A DNA stretch of 64,000 nucleotides from the NCBI GenBank assembly GCA_916700875.1, contig CAKAKS010000032.1, positions 20,327,629 to 20,391,628 on the forward strand. Reading direction: 5' to 3'. This stretch comes from Sebastes aleutianus. Taxonomy: Eukaryota > Chordata > Actinopteri > Perciformes > Sebastidae. Positions within the stretch are counted from its first letter, which is position 1; every line of letters begins with the position of its first letter. A program made the position numbers and the translations under genes. The notes beneath the pieces were generated by a model, which searched no databases, was not told the origin of the DNA, and saw nothing but the letters and a program-made list of their open reading frames with translations. Below, piece by piece: positions 34,966 through 47,023 of this stretch.

Positions 34966-36188
34966 GCTGATATCTTGGCTTAATTTGCGCCTGCTTTGGG
35001 TTCAAGCGCAAAATCAATTCCAAAGAGGTCAGCAGGGGTCAGCAGCCAGGCCAGAGCCAGAGCAAAGTGGATTACTGATTATCATGCAGGCAACATGGCT
35101 TCCAGATTGGGACATCCGCGACCCAGATATCACGTCTGCGTTCTGCGCCGTCTGAGAACCAATCACTGGATTCGAAGTGTGGAAAAAGAAGTGGCAGCCA
35201 CCGTAGCGTAGAAAACCAAAACACATTCATTCACATGATTCAAACCTTATTTTCAGCCCAAGAAATGGGTGTTGGAGTAATGTTTTTCATTCCAATAAGA
35301 AGCAGAAGGTAGAGGTATGAATTCTCAATGCTTGATTCATAAGAAAAAATGATGATGGCTTTTTTCATTTTGAGACAATGCTCCCAAACAAAATGTGAGT
35401 CTATAAATTCACCATGTTATCAAATATTATGGTATGAGAGGTTTCTGGGACTCTCAGAGAAAACTGTCACTACACATTCACACACTCTGCCACTGAGTGT
35501 GACACCAGAGACAAAGATTATCACACAACCAGCTCATATTTTAATACTATACAGTACTTTTTGGAAAAAATTCAATGCCTTCAACTTGAGTTGTGCTAAT
35601 GCGCGAAGCTGTTGGACCGTCATGACGAGCTGCGTCAAAGCAGATGTCACTATTAGCAATGCAAATCAGTGCAGCATTTTTAAAGAATATAACTTTTTAC
35701 TGTAGCCATTTGCTAAAACAAAAAAAAAAAAAACATTCAGTAAGATGAACAATGCTCAGACTTGTTAGTTACGCACACATGTACAGTTGTACTACATCTC
35801 ATACACATTTTCTCCTCACTTTTAAACCAATAGTTTTTACATTTTGGGAAATACACTTTCTGACAGAGATTTAGATGGGAAGATTGACACCACTTGCAGA
35901 TATGTACGGTAATTATAAGGCTACAAACAAGTGCTGGTTAGCTTAGCTTAGTACAAAGAGTGGAAAGCGGGAAACCACTAGCCTAGCTCTGTCCAAAAAT
36001 CCACCTACCAGCTCCTCTAAAGCTGTAGATATAACGTGTTAATGAGCTTTAGAGGTGCTGGTAGGCAGACTTTAGCTTTAGACAGAGCTAGGCTAGCGTT
36101 TTCCCCCTGTTTCCAGTCTTTGTGCTAAGCTAAGCTAATCTGCTGCTCGCTGTAGACTTACAGTATATTCAACATACTTGTGAGAGCG

Positions 36189-36690
36189 GTATCAGTTAGC
36201 GGTGGGAGTCAGCAGAGGCCCCACAATACAATATTATCACGATACATAAGTCACGATACAATCGCATTGCCATATTGCGATTTATTATATATTTATCATT
36301 ACCTTTTTTCAACTGCAAAATATGCAGTTAGTCAACATCTGTTTTATCTAATATGATACAGTTTTCCCCCTGTTCTCATTCACATATCTTGAGGTCAGAG
36401 GTCAAGGGACCCCTTTGAAAATGACCATGTCAGTTTTTTCTCGCCAAAATTTAGTGTAATTTTGGAAGGTTATTCAGCGTTCTTTCTGACAAGGTTGGTA
36501 CCAGTCGTTTCCTTTTCTTGTTTCATATGATGCCAGTATCTTCACACTAGCTTTAAGACTGAGGCCGCTACAACCTCTGAAAGACAGAATAGCGGCCTGA
36601 GGTTAATAGTTCATATAATAAAAGATCAATACTTTGCCACGCAAAATACTGCAATATGCTGTTTCTATTTCCCCCACCCCTAGTATCAGT
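36189..36690. mobile_element. hAT element (type d) with perfect 8-bp target duplication and shared core
   Basis: The body is 36197-36682 (486 bp), with ends TAGCGGTGGG and CCCACCCCTA. GTATCAGT stands on both sides (36189-36196 and 36683-36690). It lies inside the right arm of the fold-back element, so it is younger than that element. The left end matches the left end at 47.7 kb. The core is at about 36380-36465. Confidence 0.92.
36380..36465 (-). repeat. Shared core, copy 4 (shortened), with DR1 motif
   Basis: Only the DR1-proximal part of the core is kept, from CATTCACATATCTTGAGG to the TCGCCAAAATTTAG region. The exact DR1 AGGTCAGAGGTCA is at 36392-36404. The half-site region is absent. Confidence 0.85.
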
Positions 36691-36758
36691 CTTTTTATCT
36701 AAATCTCCACCAGAACACAAATAAGCACATTTCTCAAAATGTTGGACTATTCATTTAA

Positions 36759-38314
36759 CCTCTCTAAAGTCAGTATATGAGCAGGGAGGCTACTTTGGCC
36801 TTTTTCAGCTCAGTTATTCTGAACAAAACACAGTTTCCCACAAAATATGAACCACAGAAAACAAGACTTGTCTCATTTAGACAGGTCCTCTCCATGGACG
36901 GCCTCTTTCCCCACTAATGTCATCAGACACTGGAGAGGTTTTGATTGGAAGATACAGTGTTTGACATCGAGCAAACCCAAGCATCAGCATCAGATGTGTT
37001 TGTATATGTAAATTATGACATTCAGTGCGCTGATTTATGAGTTTATGAGGGGACAGAGCACACATGAGGAAATGTCAGTTGGAAGATTCACACACATTCA
37101 CATGCCCATCATTCCTAGTTTTCCTCAGAAGCCCTGACATGCTTACTTCGGCGCTGCGTTTCTTGTAGCTCCGTGCGCTTTCATACAGTCTGTTTTGTAG
37201 GCCACACACTGGATAATTGATTTGCCTCGCATTTTATTTTTAGATTTGAATGACATTCCAGGGAATTTTTCCAATTGTCATGATCTCATTTGTACTTCCT
37301 CCTTTGCTTGCCGAGATGTCGATGGGGGATCTAGAGGTACCGCGGCATTTCAAAAGGGGGGCACATTACGCAGCACTTTTATCCAAGCTTGATGGAACAG
37401 CTGCTGTTCCTTGGTTTCTTTTTCTCTTTATCTCCTTCTACCCCCCTCTTGTCAGAAACCCTCTCAACTAATCTATCATCCGCTCTCTCTACTTAAACTT
37501 GACTTTACTATTGGAAGGCAAAGGTAGAATGAAAGGGAAACAGGATCTCATTATTTCAGACCCACCGCTCACTCTGCTCATGATTGATCATTATCAAAAA
37601 AAAGACCATTTGGAAGCAAGTGATTTCTGCTTTAGAAGAGAAAGAATAGATAGGTCTATTTAAAAAAATGATATGCAAGGTCCTCACAGAGTGAAGGAAA
37701 CTGTACTTTTTCTCGGTGCAGGTGCTGTGATGGAAATGATCAATCTTTCACTATGCACATAAAACATGGTTTTGAATAAGCCTGGTTATTGTTTTATGAA
37801 TGTTAAAGTTGCTGCAGTAGGAGCTTTAGGGATTGAGAGAACAATACTCAATTTAGAGTTAAACATGATGCATCTGCATCAATGATTGATTCTACTCCAA
37901 AACAAAGTTAAAGAGGAAACTGTGTTGTTACCAACTCAGGGTTCTTGAGGCTCTGTGCTACTGTGCTCACAACAGGACATCACAGTTAAAACATGTACAA
38001 CTTCATTCTGGGTTAATTTGTGTCACACAGCCGAGTATCCTCAGGAATTAGGTTCTTATTGGACAGCTCCTCACTGCTCAAAGGCCGTGAAGATGGATGG
38101 GCTTGTAGAATATCTCACAGACCTGCAATCAACGTTCTTTTTACTAACTGTAACCTCTCTACCCTAACCAAGAGTTTTAGTTGCCCAACCTCAACTGGCT
38201 TATTTGCCATGGGCACGCTCTTTCCCCAACAGTAACCATACAGTAGTTGCTATGCACAGATATTGTAGAAAGCATGAATTAAAAAAATTGGATGTGAAAA
38301 TAATGTCAGGAATG
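36759..38314. other. Unique non-coding DNA
   Basis: No repeat ends or genes recognised. The small frames at 37250-37471 and 37955-38235 lack any recognised domain. Confidence 0.5.
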
Positions 38315-39485
38315 AGGCCTTGTCCACACGTATGCAGGTATGTTTGTAAACTGAGCTTTTTCTAATGCGTTTTGGGCTTTAGTCCACACCCATGCACCGT
38401 TTTTGGTCACTGAAAACGGCAACTCTGTGGTCTGAGAAGTGAAGCCAATGCTGAAGTGCCTTAAACTTGCATTCTTTCTAATAGCCAGCAGGGGGCGACT
38501 CCTCTGGTTGCAAAAATAAGTCTGATTGTATATAAGTCTATGAGAAAATGACCCTACTTCTCACTTGATTTATTACCTCAGTAAACATTGTAAACATGAG
38601 TTTATGGTCTCAATCGCTAGTTTCAAGTCTTCTTCAATACAGCATGATGTTCATTTAGTAAATGATGGTCCCATTTAGAGTCAAATAGACCATAAAGCAG
38701 GGTATGCTTTAGGGCGTGGCTACCTTGTGATTGACAGGTTGCTACCACAGTGTTGTCTGGTCTGGGAGTTGTCCGTGTTTTCGTCTTACAACTTTAACCC
38801 TTTCACAGTGTGTTTTCAGTTCATTAAAGTTAATTATATCCTTTTTGGTCGCCTAAAAATGTCTTATACAGCGTTCGGTTGTACTTAGCTCCAGACTCTC
38901 GTCTCACTTCTGGTTGCAAAAACCAAGATGGTGATGGCCTAAATGCCGAACTCGAGGCTTCAAACGAGCAGTCCATAAGCCAATGGGTGACATCACGGTG
39001 ACTATGTCCACTTCTTATATACAGTCTATGTGTGTAGACAGGCAAAACAGAGTTTTTGGCTTGTAACGTCAGAGTGAGGGTCATTATCTCCTTTTGTGAG
39101 GCGTCACTAATGAGGCGACATGTCATGCAACGGCAGCATAAATACATCCATGAACATGTGGTCAGATAACTTTAATGCTAAAAGGACTTTTCACATGTTC
39201 ACACATAAATGTACAGTTAACCTTCCACTGTATTGAGGAAGAGAGGCGTCCGAATGCTCTACGGATGTCGCTGCTACTTATCAATGCAACACTCCCACGA
39301 CACAGAGCCCGTCGCCGATGTGTGTGTGTGTTTGTCCCAACCTGCCCACTGGCCTTGACAGCGCTTCAATTGTGTTTTCGTCTGGACAGAGATTTCTTTT
39401 AAACCGCGTTTGTATGGATGCTGGAATTTCTTTTGAGTTCGAAACGCCATTTACAAAAATACCCGTGTACATGTGGACTAGGCCT
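38315..39485. mobile_element. Terminal-inverted-repeat element split by another repeat
   Basis: The left end is AGGCCTTGTCCACACGTA (38315) and the right end, read inward, AGGCCTAGTCCACATGTACA (39485). Inner similarity continues through GGGTATTTTTGTAAA-like sequence. GAATG abuts both ends, a possible 5-bp duplication. The outer element is interrupted at about 38429-39030. Several short frames in its right part (39175-39587) are not recognised proteins. Confidence 0.75.
38429..39030 (-). mobile_element. Minus-strand relative of the 10-kb repeat, inserted in the outer element
   Basis: It matches 10261-11336 in reverse over almost its full length, without the 460-bp interruption that copy carries. 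It starts at GGTCTGAGAAGTGAAGCC and ends at CTTCTTATATACAGTCTAT. The CRE-like site of the 10-kb copy is changed here (TGACATCA). No clear target duplication. Confidence 0.8.
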
Positions 39486-41116
39486 GAATGTAATCTGTGG
39501 TTTTTCCGAATCGTCCAACATCAACATTCTTCTCTGGCGATAGGGTTAGACAAACCAAAGAGCTGCAGACTGAGTGAGCATTATTAGATTCAGTATTTTT
39601 TTATGTCAAAACTAAATGGAGCTTTTTCATTATGTTGTAGCAGGATCTTTAACAGTGATGTGATTTGTTCTGCAATCATAAAGTCATATTACTCATACAC
39701 ACCTCTGCATACAAAACCTGATAGGACCGTCTTGTTTCTCAGTGTATTATTGCCAATCTGGGAAGCATTCAGATTAATATCTGCTCTTTCATCATTAGTT
39801 CCCTCAATGATGCTGCCAAAAGATGCGAGACAAGGCAGGGGAAAAGTTGGCTGTGAAGAAGAAATGTCATATTTTCCAGACAGTCTGAACAGAACCGTGA
39901 CCTCTGTTTCTCCCTTAAAGCAAGTACAGTGAGTCTGGAACAATGTGTTCCCAAACTGTATAAAACATCAAAGTGGGGAAGACACTGATGACAACAAAAG
40001 ACAAAAGGCCATGTGAAAGAGCAGTTTTCTAAGCTACTCTGTGCTCTCTAACCTGTCAGACGGGGTTTTGGAGGTCCTGGCCTGTCTGCCAGTAGATGTG
40101 ACACGCCACCAGGGAGCACAGCTATTGGGAACAGTCTCAAACTCCACAGTTAGAAGGTTAGACATACATTTTTACTCTGCACTGGCTACCTATTTATCAT
40201 TGGACACTGACAAACAATAAGCAGTGTAGACGATAATATGATTACACAGTAGTTTGGCAACTTTAATTGCATAAATCCCAAGTTGTATAAGGATCACTGC
40301 CAACTGCAACTGCTCGCCGCAACTTCCGCTGATATATCCCCAAAAGTGGATGAAGGGAAGTATTAAATGATCCATGGAAATGGAGCCCATGAAATCCAGA
40401 ACATAAGTAGCCTCCGGCATGCCACACACTCGCTGACCTCACACCCCTGCACCGCACCCCCAGACGCAGCACACGTATGCTCATTCATGTAAGACGTGTG
40501 CCTTTGCTGCAGCTTAATTTGAGTTCCCTCAGACCGAGCACAGCGCAGACCGTGCATGAGAGGCAGCGACGCACCCAGGTGACTGCTCGCCAGTTTAGAA
40601 GAAGTTCAAGCCACTCTGGGAGAGCATTTATATGCGCTCAGCACATCTTTATCCCACAGGCCAGAATTTACAAATAGATTTCAAATTAGAGCCTCTGCTT
40701 TAATTTTCTAATGCAGTGACCCGTTCTGCAGCAGTGTAATAGCAGGTCCCAGTGTGACAATTAAAATAAATCACGTCTGAACAGAATTCGCCATATGTAT
40801 TCATGCCTCATCAGTAACTGAATTGACGTAAATGATTTATCCCAGAGAACTTAAATACCAATGCCCATACCACATAGGGCTACCACCCTGCAAGCGCTCA
40901 AGTTCTACATGCTTGTCGACAGCCCTGCTGTGAATAATGAAATTGACTTGTCTAAGATGAATGAATGGATGTGGGGAGAAAGACAATGGTGGTTTTCTGA
41001 ACAGTCTGAGCACGGTCCACGAGCACAAGCACGTGGACCTTAGCAAGAACAGAGCACAAGCAAAATGCTTGCAGATACAGCTTGTTATTTCACCCCATTT
41101 TTTTTTATTTATCGAT
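39486..41116. other. Unique non-coding DNA
   Basis: No repeat ends or genes recognised. The frames at 39603-39954 and 40190-40557 overlap on opposite strands or in other frames, with no domain seen. Confidence 0.5.
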
Positions 41117-41833
41117 TAGGGCTGTCAATCGATTAAAATATTTAATCGCGAATAATCGCAAATTAATCACAAATTAATCACACATCTTTTATTTGTTCAA
41201 AATGTCCCTTAAAGGGAGATTTGCCAAGTATTTAATACTCTTATCAACATGGATATTATGCAAATGTATGAATATTTATTTTTGGAAATCAATTAACATT
41301 ACAAAACAATGACAAATATTGCCTAGAAACCCTCACAGGTACTGCATTTAGCATAAAAAATATGCTCAAATCATAACATGGCAAACTTAAGACCAATAGA
41401 AAACAACAGCGGTCAGTGTGCTGACTTGACTATGACTTGCTCCAAACTGCATGTGATTATCATAAAGTGGGCATGTCTGTAAAGGGGAGACTCGTGGGTA
41501 CCCATAGAACCCATTTTCATTCACATATCTTGAGGTCAGAGGTCAAGGGACCCCTTTGAACATGGCCATGCCAGTTTTTCCTCGCCAAAATTTAGCGCAA
41601 GTTTGGAGCATTATTTAACCTCTTTCGCGACAAGCTACTATGACATGAATGGTGCCGATGGATTCCGATGGAGTTTTTTCAGTTTCACATGATGCCCATT
41701 ACAACCTCGAGATCAAATAGCAGCCGTCGGCGGCCCGTCGGATTTTTAAGAGGTTAATTGCTTTAAAGAAATGAATGGCGTTAAAACTAATGTGCTTAAA
41801 CGCGCTATTATCGCATTAACTTTGACAGCCCTA
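41117..41833 (+). mobile_element. hAT-like element (type e) with shared core
   Basis: Ends TAGGGCTGTCAA and TTGACAGCCCTA are exact inverse complements. AATCGATTAAAATATTTAAT and ATTAATCACA motifs lie just inside. Length is 717 bp. The flanks TTATCGAT and ATATATAT agree at only 5 of 8 positions, so any duplication has decayed. It is the same family as 19441-20084. Confidence 0.88.
41440..41640 (-). repeat. Shared core, copy 5, with DR1 motif
   Basis: Full-length core with the exact DR1 AGGTCAGAGGTCA (41533-41545) and half-site GGGCATGTCT (41469-41478). Confidence 0.88.
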
Positions 41834-44800
41834 ATATATATGAATCAATTCACTAACATATATATTTTTTGTGTGTAAATGTAATTTTCTTACAGTTGGC
41901 TGCTCAAACTGGAAGCTCTTAACATACTGATTATTACTAGTCGGGCAAAGAACTCATGTTTCCTCTAGCTCAACAAAGAAGAAACAGCCTATCACCAATT
42001 AAGTACCACTATAATGAATAGACCATATTTGAACCATATACTAAACCGTAAGAAAAAAAAAAGGTGCAATACCATGGGCTATCTTCACTTTTTATTAAAA
42101 ATGACAGCTACAGTGTGTAGGAACGTCCTTTGATTAGAGCGGGGAAGCACGCTTTGAGCTCTAAATATCATTATGCTCTCGGGTGAAGCTACTTACACTG
42201 TTTTAGTCACAGACCCCCACCAGCCATTAAAATAATGTGAATATGTTGCTCACTGTGTATAACTAGTCACCTTCCTCCTGATTTGGACATCCTCATCCTC
42301 GCGCGCCGCTTCACCCTCATCAGCTTTACTTTCTCTGCTTTTGATTAATCCTGTCTCATTTGAGATTTTGAAACTATCAATGGGAATTATTCAAATCCCC
42401 GAGGTATGAAATGGCTATGAGGAGGCTGTGGAAGACACTCATTAACCCCAAATGGAGGGGAGCCCACAGTAAATCTCGATGAATTCTCCCCGTCATAGAA
42501 ATCTGATTAGTTACGCTGGCTGTGCTTAATCCCAGTTGAAGGTAGAAGTTAATTTTGTTCAGTGTGGATGCAATAATTCAAGATATGAGAAAAAAAAAAG
42601 AAACATTTTCTGCAACTGCTTTTAAAAAGTATATTACTGGGAATTGTGTAATTTCTTCGGCGACTTTATGTATTTATGAAAGCAGAGGACTTAAAACCCT
42701 GGGAAAATACAATTTATTGCAAAAGGGAAAAGAAATATTAAGTCATCAGCCAACTCTGTGACAGTTTGTTACGACTGAATGAATCCAATAGCTCAAGATT
42801 TGAACCAATAACAGGATGCACTCGTATGGATTTAATCACTGGGATGTAGTGGCTTGTTCAGAGGCTTTTGCAGATTGCATTGTTCTATTGATCATCCCAT
42901 TGTAGTTAGTTCTGCACTTCCATCCTCACAGGCACGTCTTTATCCTTCCCAAAGTAATGGAGGATTTTTGCACGGAGTCATGAAATGCACCGCGGTCGCC
43001 AGCTGAAGAGATCACAATCCTGCCATTTAAACCAAAACTAGACATTCTTCCCTGGAGGGACTTGTTTTAGCTGTAGCACCACATCCAAATTGGATCAACA
43101 GCTGCTGTATATGATTCCATAATTTGAGGCATAATATGTTCCATTAATGCCGGAGCACTGACAGGCATTAGAGAGACGGTTGATGCAAGCCTCTCAGGAT
43201 GTGCTCTGCTTATTCTCTGCCTTATTTCCCCGAAACATGGCACAGACTGGTGCCGCTGCCATTCTCTTACATGCAGATGTCAATTATGGAGGTGGCAGAC
43301 AGCGGTGAGCTGTGCACATCTGCCGGTTGGATGATGTCTCTCCCAGCGCTGCGCGAGCCAATGAAGCATAAATCTCAACCATCAGTTGGCAAGCTTCACC
43401 AACAATAATGTCTGCGAGACACTGCCAGACCTAAAAGCCAGTCTGGTGTGCACCGATTTTCACAATGAAGAGCAGCTGAGAGAAATATAATTAGCTGGAT
43501 TATTTTTTCTTTATTTCTGTCTTTGATGTAGAGACACACTTGGATTTTTTTTTTTTTTTCGTCCTTCATGGGTCACATGGCCTGGAGGGTATATGGGGCA
43601 TGTCTGTATATCTTGTGTCTTTGTAATGGGGGGTTCTTCCTCATCACACCCAGACCTGCTGCCTGCTGTGTTATTAGGCAAATACAGTACATCAGGGACA
43701 GACCAGCTCCACCACTGTTGTCATCGAGAACATCTAGTTATCACATCTCGCGCTCAACCACCTGCTGAGTTCACAGAGCTATCAGCATCCCCCGTGACCC
43801 GCTTGTATCTCTGTATGTCTCTGCTGGAGACCTTGGATATGTTAAACACCCCCATACGGCTGAGACCAAGTTTTTCTACACGCAACATCTCCCTCAGAAA
43901 ATAGTGTGCTCATTTGCACCGACACGTGTACGCACGTACACGCAAACAAACAAACAAACAAAACTTTAATTTGAACATTGTTGTGAACACGGCCTATACC
44001 TCCAGTGCTTGAACCGACTCTATTACTGCATCAGAAGCTGTTTGTCCCCGACAACATGGCTGCTTCCAAAAGCATCGGGCGCTAAGTGTGTGGATTACAG
44101 CGGTATACATTTGTATAATGCCTGTGATAATGGGATAAAGCAGCTTCCGTGGGAGAAATCTGTATGGAGAATGGATTATGCCAAAGCTCTGCCTATGGGA
44201 CGTTGAACCCAGGAGTTATCACAAGCAGTCAGCATCTCAAGTGGGTGCATCGCCTCAGAAAAAGTGTTCTGATGCCGCATTTCATGTCCGCGTTCTATTC
44301 TCCTGAGAGAAAACACGAGATGGGGAGGCCGCGGTCGTGTATGTTTTAGTCAGTAATTACCATAGGAGCACTCGAAAGGATGAGATATACTAGTTCCATT
44401 TCAAATTTGCATTTGCTTTACATTAGGAGTGTGCGCACGGCCCGCATCTATTTATTGTTCTCTCGTCCATGATACAGGAACCCACTGAACTAGTTTGTAT
44501 GTTTCTCTTGATAGCCATTATAGAGGAAAATTAGCATTTCCATGCATACAAAAGCAATTACCGTCAATTTATACACATTTCATAGAAACATGTCCCCAAT
44601 TAGAGGGCCATTTCAGGGGGACTGATAAGACGAGCAGCTCTCACGTTGAACATCTGAGGTCTGGACGGACAGACGGCGCGTCCCGCTTTCCCCCCCTGAT
44701 CCCTATCACTGTCCGGTGTTATGAGGAGTTCAGTATGCAGCTCTCACTCGTTTCAAGCACAGCTAATTTCACCCTTTAATAAGGGTGCGGTGGTGAAAAA

Positions 44801-45561
44801 CAAATGTTGCTGTGCTGATAGTGATGCTTTGATATTAGTACAACAGCGGCTGGATAGTCATGCAGGCCGGAAGTCTTTATTGTCGACATCAAAGTCTGTT
44901 TTTATGTGCCTCGTGTTTATAATAAGGTTGCTAGTGGATCTTAACAAGATTTAATATAATACGAATTGTATATTCTCTAATTCCTTTATTGACTGTAATG
45001 GTTTTATCCAGGTACACTCTTGTGTCCTTCCTCAGTACGTCCTGTTGCCATTTGCATGAGGAAGAGAAATCTCAGATGACATCTTCAAATCGGCCCATTC
45101 ATTAGCCCAAACAGGCTTATCTGCTTAAAGACTTTGGCTAAGACCCCCGTTCTCACTGAGGAATGACTCACCTCCATATTGCCTCACTAACAGCAACAAT
45201 TACGTCAGCCTCTTACTGGCTGTTGGAGATTATGGAGTTATTTGTGCAAATCCTCCTTTTACATGATATCAAATGCTCAGCCAGAGGTCTGCGAGCGAGG
45301 AAGGACGGAGACAATCGGCCCTGTCTAAGAAGAAACCTGAGTGATTCAAGGAGTTCACCTGTTATTAATATGACAGAGGGAGGAGAAGAAGGAGGTGGTG
45401 GAAGGAGGAGATGATGATGAGATGGATAACAGGGTGATATCAGCCGTGCTGAGGTCAACAGTGATGGAGTCAGAGGACAAACGAGCTTTGAAATGGTTCA
45501 AAGGCAAAATAATGACATCTTTGATAAGCAAGTTTTTACATTCAGTGCAACAGATGAGTGT
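41834..45561. other. Unique non-coding DNA
   Basis: No repeat ends or genes recognised over about 3.7 kb. Contents include a poly-T run at about 43548-43559, (AAAC)n at 43943-43962 and a GA-rich patch at 45372-45425. Long complex stretches (42100-43500 and 44000-45300) would be good places to test for conserved non-coding DNA. Confidence 0.45.
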
Positions 45562-45936
45562 GAAGGAATAATATAGTTCCACATTTTGGGAAATAGGTTT
45601 ATTTGCTTTTTTGCTGAGAGTCAAGCCTCGGACATATTTTCCGCAGACAGCTGTGGACGCACACGTGCACACGGTTCTATTCATACTACAATTGAAGGTC
45701 TGCGTCTGTCTGCCGGATCTCCTCACACAACCTCTCTTCAAAACATGCATTCATTTTGTTATCTTCTTCTTCTTCTTGGCAAACCAGAAGATTGATACCA
45801 CTTTCATATCTGCTCATTAAATATTCAGCCACCACCTGGAGATAGTTAGTTAGCTTAGTATAAAGACTGAAAACAGAGGGAAACCACTAGCCTGGCTCTG
45901 GAAGTAAAAGCAACCTACCAGCACCCCTAAAGCTCA

Positions 45937-46530
45937 CTAATTAACAGCGGTAGTGGAATGTAACTAAGTACATTTACTCAAGAACTGTACTTAAGTACAA
46001 TTTTGAGGTACCTGTATTTTATTTTAATGCTATTTTATACTTCTACTCCACTAGATTTTGGAATCAAATATTGTACCTTTTGCTGCACTACATTTATTTG
46101 ACAGCACTAGTTACTAGTTACTTTGCAGATTCAGATTATTAATGCAAAATATAAGCCAACTAATAACATGATGTATTATTATGGATTAAGCTACACTTGA
46201 GTTGTTGAAATGAGCTCCATGTGCTGCAACATTAGTGATGCTGACACATTAATATTAATAATTCAGTGATATAGTATACAGTATATGATTCTATAAAAGG
46301 CTATTTTGAATAATGCTTATATAATATATAATAATTAGTATATAATAGTGGTTCTAGTTTTGGTACTTTAAGTATATTTTAATGGCAATTTAATGCAATG
46401 TAGTTTTACTTAAGCGACATGTTGGATTCAGAACTTTTACTTGAAATTTTTTTTTATTTTTACACTGTGGTATTCACACTTTTACTGTGTATATGTTAAA
46501 GATCTGAGTACTTTCACCTCTGCTAATTAA
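45937..46530. mobile_element. hAT-type element with perfect 8-bp target duplication, nested
   Basis: The body is 45945-46522 (578 bp). Ends are CAGCGGTAGTGGAATG and TACTTTCACCTCTG. CTAATTAA flanks it at 45937-45944 and 46523-46530. The interior has the ACTTAAGTA-rich sequence of a common teleost repeat. It lies inside the fold-back element and is therefore younger. Confidence 0.92.
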
Positions 46531-46558
46531 GACATTATATCTCATTTGATTAATCTGT

Positions 46559-46622
46559 AAAAAAAAAAAATATATATATATATATATATATTCTCACAAA
46601 ATATATATATATATATATTTAA
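46559..46622 (+). repeat. A-run plus two (TA)n tracts
   Basis: About 12 A, then about 11 TA units, a short TTCTCACAAA spacer, then about 10 TA units. It lies near the centre of the fold-back element and could extrude as a cruciform. Confidence 0.9.
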
Positions 46623-47023
46623 ATAAATGACAATTTATGGTTTTACAGGTGGTCAACTTCCTGTGTGTTTGTGTGTGTTGTTGTCACCATGAGCTGGACT
46701 ATTTCTTGGCACATAACTCTCCGTAAAACCACACGTTGTTGTTTTTCCTCTTAGGTTTCTGTACAGATTAAACAAATGAGATATAATGTTTTAATTCATG
46801 AGTTTAAGAGATGCTGGTAGGCGGGTATGTTTCCTTTGGACAGAGCCACGCTGGCTGTTTCCCTGTTTCTACTCTTTATGCTTAGCTAAGCTAACCAGCG
46901 GTTGGACCTACAGCTCATCTTCCTCACTGCTGATAATATCAAACTAACCCGGCCACATGTATACGTATGCAGAAGTACGAGCAGACAAAGCAAAATAAAA
47001 CTGATAAAGAAATACTATTTCAG

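Larger units (their letters stand above)
31342..35821. other. Mostly unique non-coding DNA with small tandem repeats
   Basis: About 31430-31640 may be a decayed transposon end (ACACCGAGG...TTTTTT and repeated GACTAA motifs), but this is weak. Microsatellites lie at 32840-32864 and a CT-rich tract at 34893-34965. About 34200-34420 is CpG-richer. Overlapping frames at 34550-34843 and 34569-34784 show no domain. Confidence 0.45.
35822..36758. mobile_element. TTAA-bounded fold-back element, split by a hAT element
   Basis: It is bounded by TTAA at 35822-35825 and 36755-36758. Ends read inward share ATAGT..AACATTTTG and GAAAT(A/G)(C/T)(A/G)C. Long inner arms are complementary: TTAGCTTAGCTTAGTACAAAG at about 35939 against TTTGTGCTAAGCTAAGCTAA at about 36119, and CACCTACCAGC...CTCTAAAGCT against AGCTTTAGAGGTGCTGGTAG. 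A core-bearing hAT element (36197-36682) interrupts the right arm. A second copy is at 45.6-47.0 kb. No coding content. Confidence 0.85.
45562..47023. mobile_element. Second fold-back element, with nested insertions
   Basis: It is related to 35822-36758. The left arm has TTCCACATTTTGGGAAATAG (about 45577) and TTAGTTAGCTTAGTATAAAG (about 45848); the right arm has the complementary CTTTATGCTTAGCTAAGCTAA (about 46874) and GATGCTGGTAGGCGGGT. Outer ends are degenerate and TTAA is lost. It is interrupted by a hAT element at 45945-46522 and by about 140 bp of unexplained sequence at about 45641-45783. A (TA)n tract lies in the middle. Confidence 0.8.
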
